Below are positions 16,636 through 26,315 of a DNA stretch of 64,000 nt, in pieces. Below the pieces are notes generated by a model that saw only the letters and a program-made list of their open reading frames with translations, was not told the origin of the DNA and did not search any database. The position numbers and the translations under genes were made by a program. The DNA lies in assembly GCF_001645105.1 (NCBI RefSeq), contig NZ_LKEG01000044.1:1-64000 (forward strand), in the 5' to 3' direction. Within the stretch, counting starts at the first letter, position 1. The number at the start of each line of letters is the position of its first letter. Source of the stretch: Pseudomonas marginalis. Lineage in GTDB: Bacteria; Pseudomonadota; Gammaproteobacteria; Pseudomonadales; Pseudomonadaceae.

Positions 16636-17610
16636 ATGCCCTTTCTCCACCGTTCGGCACTGCCAGCATTGTGCCTGTCGCTGCTTATTACCAGTGCCTT
16701 TTCTGTACAGGCCGCTGACGCGCCTGAGCCTGCCGCCGAAAAACCCGTCGAACGCCAGCCTTTGCCCGAGCGCAGCAAGGAAGAGGCCAGCGCCCTGGAA
16801 CGTAAAATCCCGCAACAGGAACAGCAACAATTGCAGGCCGGCAGCGATACCTTTCTCGCGCTGTGGAAACCGGCCAACAGCGCCGAGCCCGAAGGCGTGG
16901 TGATTATCGTACCCGGCGCCGGCGAAAATGCTGACTGGCCGCAAGCAATCAGCCCGTTGCGGCATAAATTGCCGGATGCCAATTGGGGCAGTCTCAGCCT
17001 GTCATTGCCGGACGTGAGCGTAGATACCCTGCCGCCGCGCGTGATGGAAGCGCCCAAGGCCACCGTCGACACCAGCAGTAAAGAAGCGAGCACCGCCGAC
17101 AAACCCATCGAGCAGGCCGCCAGCGCCGAGGCCGAAGGCACCGACCCTGCGGTGATGCCTGGCGCAGACGAGCAAGACAAGACTGACGCCTCGCGCATCT
17201 TCGACCGCATCGACGCCGCCGTGGCCTTCGCCCAGACCCAGAGCGCACGCAGCGTCGTGCTGCTCGGCCACGGCACCGGCGCGTGGTGGGCCGCACGTTA
17301 TGTGAGCGAGAAGCAACCGTCCCAGGTGCAGAGGCTCGTCATGGTCGCGGCGCAGACGCCCACCGGGCGCCATCCGGATGTGCAGCAACTGGCGCCCGGC
17401 CTGAAACTGCCGACCGCCGATGTCTTCTATCAAGACGACGCCCAATCACGCAAAAACGCCCTGGCACGTGCCCAGGCGGCCAAGCGCTTGAAGAATGAGG
17501 GTTATAAACAGGTGTCGCTGAAGACCCTGCCCGGCAACAGTGCTGCAGAGCAGGAACAGTTGTATCGCAGGGTTCGTGGCTGGTTGAGCCCGCAGGCGAC
17601 TTCAGGCTGA
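16636..17610 (+). CDS. exported alpha/beta-hydrolase-like protein, DUF3530
   Basis: A 324-residue protein with a signal peptide (residues 1-26, ending VQAADA). It has an Ala/Glu-rich low-complexity segment at about 130-185 and an alpha/beta-hydrolase core (GVVIIVPGAGENADW, RSVVLLGHGTGAWWAARYV). The expected nucleophile elbow GxSxG reads GHGTG, with Gly at the nucleophile position, so catalysis is doubtful. It corresponds to PA0599-like proteins by position. The function is unknown. Confidence 0.8.
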   Translation: MPFLHRSALPALCLSLLITSAFSVQAADAPEPAAEKPVERQPLPERSKEEASALERKIPQQEQQQLQAGSDTFLALWKPANSAEPEGVVIIVPGAGENADWPQAISPLRHKLPDANWGSLSLSLPDVSVDTLPPRVMEAPKATVDTSSKEASTADKPIEQAASAEAEGTDPAVMPGADEQDKTDASRIFDRIDAAVAFAQTQSARSVVLLGHGTGAWWAARYVSEKQPSQVQRLVMVAAQTPTGRHPDVQQLAPGLKLPTADVFYQDDAQSRKNALARAQAAKRLKNEGYKQVSLKTLPGNSAAEQEQLYRRVRGWLSPQATSG

Positions 17611-17640
17611 TGACCGGTTTCAACACCACCCTAGATCCAA

Positions 17641-17664
17641 TGTGGGAGGAGGCTTGCTCCCACA
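17641..17664. repeat. solo REP hairpin
   Basis: TGTGGGAGGAGGCTTGCTCC followed by CACA is a near-palindromic REP core. It sits between the convergent DUF3530 and djlA genes and could end both transcripts. Confidence 0.7.
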
Positions 17665-17692
17665 TGTGGATTGGATTGCCACTTCCCGATCG

Positions 17693-18460
17693 TTAACGGA
17701 AATCCCGGCGCTCGCGGATCAACGTGTAGGCATTGTGCAATTCCCGAGTGCGCTCCGTGGCCTCACGCACTTGCGCAGGACTCGCACCGGTACCGGCAAT
17801 CTTGTCCGGATGATGGCGGCTGAGCAGTCGGCGATAGGCACGCTTGATCGCCGACGGTTCGGTGGTCGCCGTCACACCCAGCAAGCGCAACGCATCCTGA
17901 TAGGTGCCGCCCCGACTCACCAAGGGTTTGCGCTCCGGCGTGTAGTCACCCGCCAATGCCTGGAGTTGTTGCGGCGTCCAGCCCAGCCACTTGCCCCATT
18001 GATCAATCAGGTCACGCTCGGCGTCACCGGCCTTGCCGTCCGCCCAGGCCATGCGCCAGCACGCACGCAATACCCCTTCTGCCGCATGGGGTTGAGCCTT
18101 GAGCACACGCAGATAGCTGCGCACCCGGTCGGCGCCGGACTTGCCGCGATTAAACGCCGCAATCGCACGGCGTTGCGCTGAGTCGCTCATGTCCAGCCCA
18201 CGCATTTCCTGGCGCGCCTGCTGGATATGTCCATCCACCACTCGCCCATTGCTCTTGGCCAGACGCCCCAGCAACACAAACAACAACTCGTCATTGCGCA
18301 ACACCGGGCGCCCGCCCAGGCGCTCGCGCAACTGCGCCCAGCTGTGCAGTTGCAGACGGCGGTCCAGCGCCTGCCCCAACAGCGCACCCAACAAAGCCCC
18401 CGGAATACTGGCAATCGCAAAGCCAGCCCCGGCGCCGATCAGCGTCCCTGGCCACAGCAT
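17693..18460 (-). CDS. djlA: DnaJ-like co-chaperone DjlA
   Basis: A 255-residue membrane-anchored co-chaperone. The N-terminal Gly/Ala-rich membrane segment (LIGAGAGFAIASIPGALLGA) is followed by a TerB-like domain (about 70-175) and a C-terminal J domain with the HPD motif in SRHHPDKIAG. J proteins stimulate DnaK ATPase. The start is set at MLWPGTLIG, one nt after the murU stop; the longer reading would overlap murU by 62 nt. E. coli DjlA has 271 residues, a similar layout. Confidence 0.88.
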   Translation of the reverse strand: MLWPGTLIGAGAGFAIASIPGALLGALLGQALDRRLQLHSWAQLRERLGGRPVLRNDELLFVLLGRLAKSNGRVVDGHIQQARQEMRGLDMSDSAQRRAIAAFNRGKSGADRVRSYLRVLKAQPHAAEGVLRACWRMAWADGKAGDAERDLIDQWGKWLGWTPQQLQALAGDYTPERKPLVSRGGTYQDALRLLGVTATTEPSAIKRAYRRLLSRHHPDKIAGTGASPAQVREATERTRELHNAYTLIRERRDFR

Positions 18461-18461
18461 G

Positions 18462-19136
18462 TTACTGCCCCGCTGCCAGCAGGGTTTCGACTTGCGCCAG
18501 GCGCTCCAGCGTGCCGACATCAATCCAGCGTCCTGCCATGTGTTCCCCCGTTACCAGACCTTTGGCCATGGCTGCCCGCAAAAGCGGCGCCAGCTTGAAG
18601 GCACCCGCGCTGCAACCCGCGAACAGCTTGGGGTCGAGTACGGAAATGCCACTGAAGGTCAGGTTATCGGCACCGGGCGCGGCATCATGAAGCAAACCCT
18701 GATCAAGGTAGAAATCACCGCCCGAGGGGTGATGCGCCGGGTTATCGACCATCACCAGGTGAGCCAGGCCCTTGAGCGGTTGCTTGAGCCGGGTGAAGTT
18801 GTAATCGGTCCAGATATCGCCATTAACCACCAGGAACGGCTCATCCCCCAGTAACGGCAGTGCCTGGAAAATCCCGCCGCCGGTTTCCAGCGGCTCGCCC
18901 TCAGGCGAATAACGGATGCGCAAGCCAAACTGCGCGCCGTCCCCCAGATAGCTTTCGATCTGCTGGCCAAGCCAGGCATGGTTGATCACGATCTCGGTGA
19001 AGCCGGCCTTGGCCAGCGCCTCCAGGTGATACTCGATCAGGCGCTTGCCGCCGGCCTGCACCAGCGGCTTGGGCGTGTGCAAGGTCAGCGGACGCATCCG
19101 CTCGCCTTTGCCGGCGGCCAGGATCATGGCCTTCAT
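18462..19136 (-). CDS. murU: N-acetylmuramate-1-phosphate uridylyltransferase
   Basis: A 224-residue nucleotidyltransferase that makes UDP-MurNAc from MurNAc-1-phosphate in the peptidoglycan recycling route that bypasses de novo synthesis (known in P. putida and P. aeruginosa). The N-terminal nucleotide motif MILAAGKGERMRPLT and the metal region LVVNGDIWTD are visible. It overlaps amgK by 4 nt (ATGA), so the kinase and the transferase are translationally coupled. Confidence 0.95.
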   Translation of the reverse strand: MKAMILAAGKGERMRPLTLHTPKPLVQAGGKRLIEYHLEALAKAGFTEIVINHAWLGQQIESYLGDGAQFGLRIRYSPEGEPLETGGGIFQALPLLGDEPFLVVNGDIWTDYNFTRLKQPLKGLAHLVMVDNPAHHPSGGDFYLDQGLLHDAAPGADNLTFSGISVLDPKLFAGCSAGAFKLAPLLRAAMAKGLVTGEHMAGRWIDVGTLERLAQVETLLAAGQ

Positions 19137-20158
19137 ACGCTCGCCTCGGCGGGTTGACGCAGGCTGGCCAGCAGTTCACCCAGTTCGCTCAGTTCCGGAC
19201 GGTCCGCCAGTACCGCTTCTATATAAGCAAAGAAGCGCGGTACGTCGGCCAGGTAGCGTGGCTTGCCGTCGCGATGACAGATGCGCGCAAAAATGCCGAT
19301 GACCTTGAGGTGACGCTGCACGCCCATCAAGTCGCTGGCACGCAGGAATTCTTCGACATCCGCCTGCACCGGAATGCCCAATTGCCCGGCACGCTGCCAG
19401 TAACCGCGCTGCCAATCCCGCACGCGGGCCTTGGGCCAACTGAGGAAGGCATCTTTGAACAGGCAAGTGATGTCATAGGTGACAGGCCCGTAGACCGCAT
19501 CCTGGAAGTCCAGCACGCCAGGGTTCGGTTCGCTGATCATCAGGTTGCGCGGCATGTAGTCGCGGTGTACCAGCACCTTTGGCTGGGCCAGGGCGCTGTC
19601 GATCAGGTGATCGCTGACACGCTGCCAAAGCGCTTGCTGCTGCGTATCGAGTTCGATACCCAGATGCCGGCGCACATACCACTCGGGAAACAATTCGAGC
19701 TCGCGGCGCAGCAAGGCTACATCATAGCTGGGCAGTGGCGCGTCCATCGGCAATTGCTGAAAAGCCAGCAAGGCGTCGATGGCATCGGCAAACAATTGAT
19801 CGGCATTCTGCTCGTCAATCACGTCCAAATAGGTTTTTGTGCCCAGGTCATTGAGCAAAAGAAAGCCTCGCGGCAAATCTTCTGCATAAATTTTTGGCAC
19901 ATTTATTCCCGACTTCGCTAACAAATGCGCGATATCGACGAAAGGTTTGCAGTTTTCCTGGGGGGGTGGGGCGTCCATCACCACGAATGTCCGGCCACCG
20001 CCTTCCCAACGGAAATAGCGCCTGAAACTCGCGTCGCTGCTGGCCGCGGTCAATGTGGCCGGGGGTACGGCACCCCAGCCTTGAGCGTTGAAAAGGATCG
20101 GCAACTGCTCATCCAGCCAGACTTCCAGCTGTTGTAAACGTAGATCGTGCTCGGGCAT
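19133..20158 (-). CDS. amgK: anomeric MurNAc/GlcNAc kinase
   Basis: A 341-residue aminoglycoside-phosphotransferase-fold kinase that phosphorylates MurNAc at C1 before MurU acts. The Brenner motif is LVHRDYMPRNLMI (catalytic Asp), and the DFG-like Mg site is VLDFQDAVYGP. This recycling route feeds UDP-MurNAc and contributes to intrinsic fosfomycin resistance in pseudomonads. It is divergent from lptD. Confidence 0.95.
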   Translation of the reverse strand: MPEHDLRLQQLEVWLDEQLPILFNAQGWGAVPPATLTAASSDASFRRYFRWEGGGRTFVVMDAPPPQENCKPFVDIAHLLAKSGINVPKIYAEDLPRGFLLLNDLGTKTYLDVIDEQNADQLFADAIDALLAFQQLPMDAPLPSYDVALLRRELELFPEWYVRRHLGIELDTQQQALWQRVSDHLIDSALAQPKVLVHRDYMPRNLMISEPNPGVLDFQDAVYGPVTYDITCLFKDAFLSWPKARVRDWQRGYWQRAGQLGIPVQADVEEFLRASDLMGVQRHLKVIGIFARICHRDGKPRYLADVPRFFAYIEAVLADRPELSELGELLASLRQPAEASV

Positions 20159-20288
20159 TACAAGGGTCTCCGACGGCGCTAGCCGTCAAGCGGGGCATGC
20201 TTTATTATCACGCATCTTTTTCAGACCATCGAGAGGCGTGCGGCCCAAACCGCGGGCAGATGGCACGCAGGAAGCCCGGACTAATAAG

Positions 20289-23099
20289 ATGGCATTGAAA
20301 TCCCCCGCGTTTCGTAGAAAATTTCCGTTGCTGGTAACCGGCAGTCTGCTGGCCCTGCAACCCTTCGCCACCTCATTCGTGGTCGCCGCGGAACAGTATG
20401 ACTGCTCAGTCTCTGCTTCGGGTGCCTGGGATTGCGCGCCGAAAACCGCCGCAGCCCCGTTGCCACCACGCCCGGTGCATGATGGCGCAGCCATCAGCTC
20501 CGCCAACAGCACGGCGCAAGCCGATGCCGGCGGCAAAGCCGAGGCCGTGCCGCAGACCGCACTGGTCACCGAATCCAAGGGCCGTGGCCTGCGCTCGCGC
20601 AGCGCCGACTACAGCCACCTGGACTGGGTACCGCGCGACAAGCTGACCGCAGCGCAACTGGCCGAAACCGGCCCTTACTGCGGCGGTGCGTACATCGAGC
20701 CGACTCGTCCTGGCATGAACGACAAGACGAACAAGAGCGATGCGCCCACCTTCATCGGCGCCAAGGCCTCGCGTTACGAGCAGGAACAACAGGTCGCGAC
20801 CCTGGCCGGTGACGTCGTCATGCGCCAGGGCAGCATGCAGCTGGAATCGGAAGAAGCCAGCCTGTACCAAGCCGAGAACCGTGGCGAGCTGAACGGCAAA
20901 GTCCGTCTGCGCGACAACGGCGCACTGATCGTGGGCGACCACGCCGAAGTGCAACTTGATACCGGCGCGGCCCAGATCGACAACGCCGAATACGTGCTGC
21001 ACAAGTCGCGTATCCGCGGTAACGCGCTGTACGCCAAGCGTGCCGAGAACGCGATCATCCGTCTCAAGGACGGTACGTACACAACGTGCGAGCCAGACAG
21101 CAACGCCTGGCAGCTCAAGGGCAACAACATCACGTTGAACCCGGCCACCGGTTTCGGTACGGCCACCAACGCGACGTTGCGGATCAAGAACATCCCGATC
21201 CTCTATACCCCTTACATCTACTTCCCGATCGACGACCGTCGTCAATCCGGCTTCCTGCCGCCAAGCTTCAGCACCGGCAGCGAAACCGGCTTCACCCTGG
21301 TTACGCCGTACTACTTCAACCTGGCGCCAAACTACGACGCCACGTTGTACCCGCAATACATGACCAAGCGCGGTTTGTTGATGGAAGGCGAATTCCGCTA
21401 CCTCACCAAGTCCAGCGAAGGCCAGTTCGGCGGCGCGTACCTGAACGACGACAACGACGAGCGCAGCAAGCAGACCGATTACGAAAAAACCCGCTACATG
21501 CTCAACTGGCAACACAAGGGTGGGCTGGATTCGCGTGTACTGACCCAGGTCGACTACACCCGGATCAGCGATCCTTACTACTTCCAGGATCTGAAGTCGT
21601 TCCAGGAAGGCGTTGAAAGCCGGGATGCCCTTAATCAACAGGGTTCCGTGACCTACCGGGGCGACTCTTACCAGGCGCGCCTGAACGTCCAGGCTTATCA
21701 GTTGGCGACGATCTCCCAGATCACGCCGTATGACCGGTTGCCGCAAATCACCTTCAATGGTGCGCTCCCGTATCATCCGGGCGGGCTGGACTTTACCTAC
21801 GAGACTGAAGCTGTTCGCTTTGAGCGCAGTCTGGAGAACGGTACCTTTACCGATCAGGACGGCCTCGTGTCGCCTCGCCTGGACACCTACGTCAGAGGCC
21901 TGACCCGTGCAAACGGTACTCGCCTCAACGTAGCTCCAGCTGTTGAATATCCGATGAACTGGACCTATGGCTTTGTGACGCCGAAGCTCAAGTACGTCTA
22001 CACCAAGTACGACCTGGACCTGGACAGCACCGGCAAGAACCAGATTATTGCTGACCAAGCTGCAGCAACCGCCGCCAACCCTTACGCGGGTGGCACGTTC
22101 AAGAGCTCCCAGGACCGTGCGGTTCCGGTGGCGAGTGTCGACAGCGGCCTGTACTTTGATCGCAACACCAACTGGTTCGGCAAAGATTATCGCCAGACCC
22201 TTGAGCCGCGTGCGTTCTACCTCTACGTACCGAACAAGGACCAGGCTGATATCCCGGTCTTCGACACCAGCGAATACTCGTTCAGCTACGCCTCGCTGTT
22301 CCGCGACAACCGCTTCAGCGGCGCTGACCGGATCGGTGACGAGAACAAGCTGTCCCTGGGCTTGACCAGCCGCTGGATCGAAGACAACGGCTTCGAGCGT
22401 CAGCGCGTCTCCGTGGGCCAGGCGCTGTACTTCAAGGATCGTGAAGTCCAACTGCCGGGCATCCTGGCTTCCGACCGTGCCGATGCAAACTCGGATGTAT
22501 CACCAGTCGCCCTGGACTACGAGTTCCGCTTCAACCGCGACTGGCGCGCCACCGCTGATTACAACTGGGACACCGAGGAACACAGTCCTCGTTCCGGCAG
22601 CGCGATGCTTCACTACCAGCCGGAAGACAACCCGAACAAGATCATCAACGTCGGTTACCGTTATCGTAACGACCAGGTGGTCTACAACCAGCTGACCGGC
22701 AAATGGCAGTTCGGTGGTGACTACGGGCAGCCAGGCGATCCGAACTTCGTGAAGGATTACTACAAAATCCAACAACACGACTTCTCGATGATGTGGCCGA
22801 TCATTCCTCAGTGGAACCTGATCACCCGCTGGCAGTATGACTACGCCCGCAACCGTACCCTGGAAGCCTTCGGTGGTTTCGAGTACGACAACTGCTGCTG
22901 GAAACTGCGCGTCATCAACCGTTACTGGGTTTCCAACGACGAATACAGCCAGATCGCCCCGCTTAACGAAAAGGGTGACCACGGGCTCTTCTTCCAGATC
23001 GTCCTCAAAGGACTCGGCGGCCTGACCGGCGCCAAGGTAGAGAGCTTCCTCGACAAAGGCATTGAAGGTTATCGTGAACGTGAAGACCAAGCTTTCTGA
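20289..23099 (+). CDS. lptD: LPS-assembly outer-membrane protein LptD
   Basis: A 936-residue beta-barrel that inserts LPS in the outer leaflet with LptE. The start at MALKSPAFRRK gives a basic N-terminus and a signal peptide ending near VVAAEQY; a longer in-frame reading runs through the upstream regulatory region. The N-terminal OstA jellyroll (about 165-290) and C-terminal barrel are recognisable. Cysteines near the N-terminus (YDCSVSASGAWDC) and late in the barrel (DNCCWKLR) can provide the disulphides needed for function. It overlaps surA, whose product folds LptD. Confidence 0.96.
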   Translation: MALKSPAFRRKFPLLVTGSLLALQPFATSFVVAAEQYDCSVSASGAWDCAPKTAAAPLPPRPVHDGAAISSANSTAQADAGGKAEAVPQTALVTESKGRGLRSRSADYSHLDWVPRDKLTAAQLAETGPYCGGAYIEPTRPGMNDKTNKSDAPTFIGAKASRYEQEQQVATLAGDVVMRQGSMQLESEEASLYQAENRGELNGKVRLRDNGALIVGDHAEVQLDTGAAQIDNAEYVLHKSRIRGNALYAKRAENAIIRLKDGTYTTCEPDSNAWQLKGNNITLNPATGFGTATNATLRIKNIPILYTPYIYFPIDDRRQSGFLPPSFSTGSETGFTLVTPYYFNLAPNYDATLYPQYMTKRGLLMEGEFRYLTKSSEGQFGGAYLNDDNDERSKQTDYEKTRYMLNWQHKGGLDSRVLTQVDYTRISDPYYFQDLKSFQEGVESRDALNQQGSVTYRGDSYQARLNVQAYQLATISQITPYDRLPQITFNGALPYHPGGLDFTYETEAVRFERSLENGTFTDQDGLVSPRLDTYVRGLTRANGTRLNVAPAVEYPMNWTYGFVTPKLKYVYTKYDLDLDSTGKNQIIADQAAATAANPYAGGTFKSSQDRAVPVASVDSGLYFDRNTNWFGKDYRQTLEPRAFYLYVPNKDQADIPVFDTSEYSFSYASLFRDNRFSGADRIGDENKLSLGLTSRWIEDNGFERQRVSVGQALYFKDREVQLPGILASDRADANSDVSPVALDYEFRFNRDWRATADYNWDTEEHSPRSGSAMLHYQPEDNPNKIINVGYRYRNDQVVYNQLTGKWQFGGDYGQPGDPNFVKDYYKIQQHDFSMMWPIIPQWNLITRWQYDYARNRTLEAFGGFEYDNCCWKLRVINRYWVSNDEYSQIAPLNEKGDHGLFFQIVLKGLGGLTGAKVESFLDKGIEGYREREDQAF

Positions 23100-24414
23100 T
23101 TGTCTGCGCCCGCTAGTGCTGGGCGCACTGCTCCTGGGGACCGCATCGGCTCACGCTGCGGTTCAACAACTGGACAAGGTCGTGGCCATCGTCGATAACG
23201 ACGTGATCATGCAGAGCCAACTGGACCAACGCGTCAAGGAAGTCCAGCAAACCATCGCCAAGCGTGGCGGTGGCGTGCCACCTACCAGCGTCCTGGACCA
23301 ACAGGTACTGGAACGCCTGATCGTCGAAAACCTGCAACTGCAGATCGGTGATCGTTCCGGCATCCGTATTTCGGACGAAGAACTGAACCAGGCCGTGGGC
23401 ACTATTGCCCAGCGCAACAACATGAGCATTGACCAGTTCCGTGCAGCCCTAGCCCACGACGGTTTGTCCTATGAGGACGCCCGTGACCAGATCCGCCGTG
23501 AAATGATCATCAGCCGTGTGCGTCAGCGCCGTGTCGCCGAGCGGGTTCAGGTGTCCGAGCAGGAAGTGAAGAACTTCCTGGCGTCCGACTTGGGCAAGAT
23601 GCAGCTTTCCGAAGAACTGCACTTGGCCAATATCCTCATCCCAACCCCGGACAGCGCCAACTCCGAGCAGCTCAATGCAGCCGCCGCCAAGACCCAGGCT
23701 ATCTATGATCGCCTCAAGGCTGGTGCTGATTTTGCCCAGATGGCCATTGCCCAGTCCGGCAGCGACAACGCCCTCGAAGGCGGTGACATGGGCTGGCGTA
23801 AAGCCGCTCAACTGCCACCTCCGTTCGACCGTGAACTGAGCGCCATGGAAGTGGGTGGTATCACGCAGCCTGCGCGTACGCCGGGCGGCTTCATCATCCT
23901 CAAGCTCCTGGAAAAACGCGGCGGTGAAACCTCGCTCAAGGATGAGGTGCATGTTCGCCACATCCTGGTCAAACCGAGTGAAATCCGTACCGAAGCCCAA
24001 ACCAAGGAACTGGCCCAGAAGATCTATGACCGCATCGAAAGCGGTGAAGACTTCGCCACCTTGGCCAAAAGCTTCTCGGAAGACCCAGGTTCCGCCCTCA
24101 ACGGCGGCGATTTGAACTGGATCGACCCGAAGGCCCTGGTGCCTGAGTTCCAGCAGGTGATGGCCGATACTCCGCAAGGCGTACTGTCCAAGCCGTTCAA
24201 GACCCAATATGGCTGGCATGTGCTGGAAGTCCTTGGCCGTCGCGCCACCGACAACACCAACCAAGCCCGCGAGCAACAAGCGTTGAACGTACTGCGTAAC
24301 CGCAAGTACGACGAAGAGCTGCAAACCTGGCTGCGTCAGATCCGTGACGAAGCCTACGTGGAAAACAAGCTGCCAGGCGCCCCGCAAACAGGCACCGACC
24401 AGGCCGCTCAGTGA
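23074..24414 (+). CDS. surA: periplasmic chaperone / peptidyl-prolyl isomerase SurA
   Basis: A chaperone of 446 residues (from this start) for outer-membrane proteins, LptD included. Order: signal peptide ending SAHAAV; SurA N-domain (VVAIVDNDVIMQSQLDQRV); two parvulin domains (about 170-270 and 285-385; the second contains HVRHILVKPSE and GGDLNWIDP); C-terminal helix. I prefer the GTG at 23074, 5-6 nt after AAGG, over TTG at 23062 or GTG at 23080. The start lies inside lptD, giving a 26-nt overlap. The stop overlaps the pdxA GTG. Confidence 0.95.
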   Translation: MNVKTKLSDCLRPLVLGALLLGTASAHAAVQQLDKVVAIVDNDVIMQSQLDQRVKEVQQTIAKRGGGVPPTSVLDQQVLERLIVENLQLQIGDRSGIRISDEELNQAVGTIAQRNNMSIDQFRAALAHDGLSYEDARDQIRREMIISRVRQRRVAERVQVSEQEVKNFLASDLGKMQLSEELHLANILIPTPDSANSEQLNAAAAKTQAIYDRLKAGADFAQMAIAQSGSDNALEGGDMGWRKAAQLPPPFDRELSAMEVGGITQPARTPGGFIILKLLEKRGGETSLKDEVHVRHILVKPSEIRTEAQTKELAQKIYDRIESGEDFATLAKSFSEDPGSALNGGDLNWIDPKALVPEFQQVMADTPQGVLSKPFKTQYGWHVLEVLGRRATDNTNQAREQQALNVLRNRKYDEELQTWLRQIRDEAYVENKLPGAPQTGTDQAAQ

Positions 24415-25400
24415 AACCCCAGCGTTTCGCGGTGACACCCGGCGAGCCGGCCGGCATTGGTCCTGACCTGTGCCTGCTGCTCGCCTCGCAACCTCAGCCA
24501 CACCCCCTGATTGCTATTACCAGCCGCGACCTGCTCCTTGAGCGGGCCGCGCAGCTGGGTGTGGCTGTCACTTTGCTGGACGTGGCGCCAGGCAACTGGC
24601 CCGACTTGCCCGCCCCCGCCGGTAGCTTGTATGTGTGGGACACCCCGCTGCAGGCCAAGGTGGTTGCCGGGCAACTGGACAAGGCCAACGCGGCGTTCGT
24701 GCTGGAAACCCTGACGCGCGCAGGGCAAGGCTGCATCGACGGCGATTTCGCCGGCATGATCACGGCCCCGGTGCACAAGGGCGTGATCAACGAATCCGGC
24801 ATCGCCTTTTCCGGCCACACCGAATTCCTCGCCGAACTGACCCACACCGCTCAAGTCGTGATGATGCTGGCCACACGCGGCCTGCGGGTCGCCCTGGTGA
24901 CCACGCACCTGCCGCTGCGTGAGATTGCCGATGCCATCACCGTCGAGCGACTGGAGCGCGTGACACGCATCCTGCACGCCGACCTGCAACAGAAATTCGG
25001 CATCGCCCAACCGCGCATCCTGGTCTGTGGGCTTAACCCACACGCGGGTGAAGGCGGCCATCTGGGCCATGAAGAAATCGACATCATCGAACCCACCCTG
25101 GAGCGTCTGCGCCAAGAAGGCATGGACCTGCGCGGCCCACTGCCAGCGGACACTCTGTTTACCCCCAAATATCTGGAGCACTGCGACGCAGTGCTGGCGA
25201 TGTACCACGACCAGGGGCTGCCGGTGCTTAAATACAAAGGCTTCGGCGCCGCCGTCAACGTGACACTGGGCCTGCCGATCATCCGTACCTCCGTCGACCA
25301 TGGCACTGCCCTGGACCTGGCGGGCAGCGGCAAGATCGATACCGGCAGCCTGCACGTGGCCCTGGAAACCGCCTATCAGATGGCCGAGACTCGTATATGA
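24411..25400 (+). CDS. pdxA: 4-hydroxythreonine-4-phosphate dehydrogenase
   Basis: An NAD-dependent enzyme of pyridoxal 5'-phosphate synthesis with 329 residues. Visible are FAVTPGEPAGIGPDL at the N-terminus, ITAPVHKGVINE, FSGHTEFLAE (metal His) and MYHDQGLPVLKY near the C-terminus. The start is GTG inside the GTGA overlap with surA. The stop overlaps the rsmA ATG (ATGA). The tight overlaps indicate one operon from surA to rsmA. Confidence 0.96.
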   Translation: MKPQRFAVTPGEPAGIGPDLCLLLASQPQPHPLIAITSRDLLLERAAQLGVAVTLLDVAPGNWPDLPAPAGSLYVWDTPLQAKVVAGQLDKANAAFVLETLTRAGQGCIDGDFAGMITAPVHKGVINESGIAFSGHTEFLAELTHTAQVVMMLATRGLRVALVTTHLPLREIADAITVERLERVTRILHADLQQKFGIAQPRILVCGLNPHAGEGGHLGHEEIDIIEPTLERLRQEGMDLRGPLPADTLFTPKYLEHCDAVLAMYHDQGLPVLKYKGFGAAVNVTLGLPIIRTSVDHGTALDLAGSGKIDTGSLHVALETAYQMAETRI

Positions 25401-26209
25401 CTGAGCATTACCAACACCGGGCGCGTAAGCGCTTCGGGCAAAACTTCCTGCACGACGCCGGCGTGATCGACCGCATCCTGCGCTCGATCCATGCCAAGCC
25501 CGAAGACCGTCTGCTGGAAATCGGCCCGGGCCAGGGCGCATTGACCCAGGGCCTGCTGGCCAGCGGCGGCCAACTGGACGTGGTGGAACTGGACAAGGAC
25601 CTGATCCCGATCCTCAACCAGCAGTTTGCCGGCATGCCCAACTTCAACCTGCATCAAGGCGATGCACTGAAGTTTGACTTCAATACCCTCAACGCAGCGC
25701 CCAACAGCCTGCGGGTGGTAGGTAACCTGCCGTACAACATCTCCACGCCGCTGATTTTCCACCTGCTGAACAACGCCGGGATCATCCGCGACATGCACTT
25801 CATGCTGCAAAAGGAAGTGGTGGAACGCCTGGCTGCCGGGCCGGGGGGTGGTGATTGGGGTCGGCTGTCGATCATGGTCCAGTACCACTGCCGCGTCGAA
25901 CACCTGTTCAACGTCGGCCCCGGTGCGTTCAACCCGCCGCCGAAGGTCGACTCGGCCATCGTGCGCCTGGTGCCACACGCCGTGCTGCCGCATCCGGCCA
26001 AGGATCACAAATTGCTTGAGCGCGTGGTGCGTGAAGCCTTCAACCAGCGCCGCAAAACCCTGCGCAACACGCTCAAGGCGCTGTTGAGCCAGGCCGAAAT
26101 CGAAGCCGCCGGCGTCGATGGCAGCCTGCGGCCCGAGCAGTTGGACCTGGCCGCATTCGTGCGCCTGGCCGACCAGCTTGCCATCCAGCCTGCGCCCACT
26201 GCGGACTGA
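25397..26209 (+). CDS. rsmA: 16S rRNA (adenine-1518/1519) dimethyltransferase
   Basis: The KsgA/RsmA enzyme, 270 residues, dimethylates two adenines in helix 45 of 16S rRNA using S-adenosylmethionine. SAM motif I is LEIGPGQGALT, the catalytic motif is NLPYNIST, and the N-terminus carries RKRFGQNFLHD. It is coupled to pdxA by an ATGA overlap. A 106-nt gap precedes apaG. Confidence 0.97.
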   Translation: MTEHYQHRARKRFGQNFLHDAGVIDRILRSIHAKPEDRLLEIGPGQGALTQGLLASGGQLDVVELDKDLIPILNQQFAGMPNFNLHQGDALKFDFNTLNAAPNSLRVVGNLPYNISTPLIFHLLNNAGIIRDMHFMLQKEVVERLAAGPGGGDWGRLSIMVQYHCRVEHLFNVGPGAFNPPPKVDSAIVRLVPHAVLPHPAKDHKLLERVVREAFNQRRKTLRNTLKALLSQAEIEAAGVDGSLRPEQLDLAAFVRLADQLAIQPAPTAD

Positions 26210-26315
26210 AGCCTGTAGTGCCTGGGCCGGACAGCATGTCTGGCCTAGTGCCCGCTTCTTGGCCTAGACTGACCCGCATCTGCTGTCCTCCGCTTTTGCT
26301 TTTAAGGCCTCTTGC

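Noticed and set aside
20406..22451. Open frame of about 681 codons antisense to lptD
   Set aside because: Shadow frame: the plus strand encodes an intact LptD with known motifs, and the antisense product lacks any recognisable domain.
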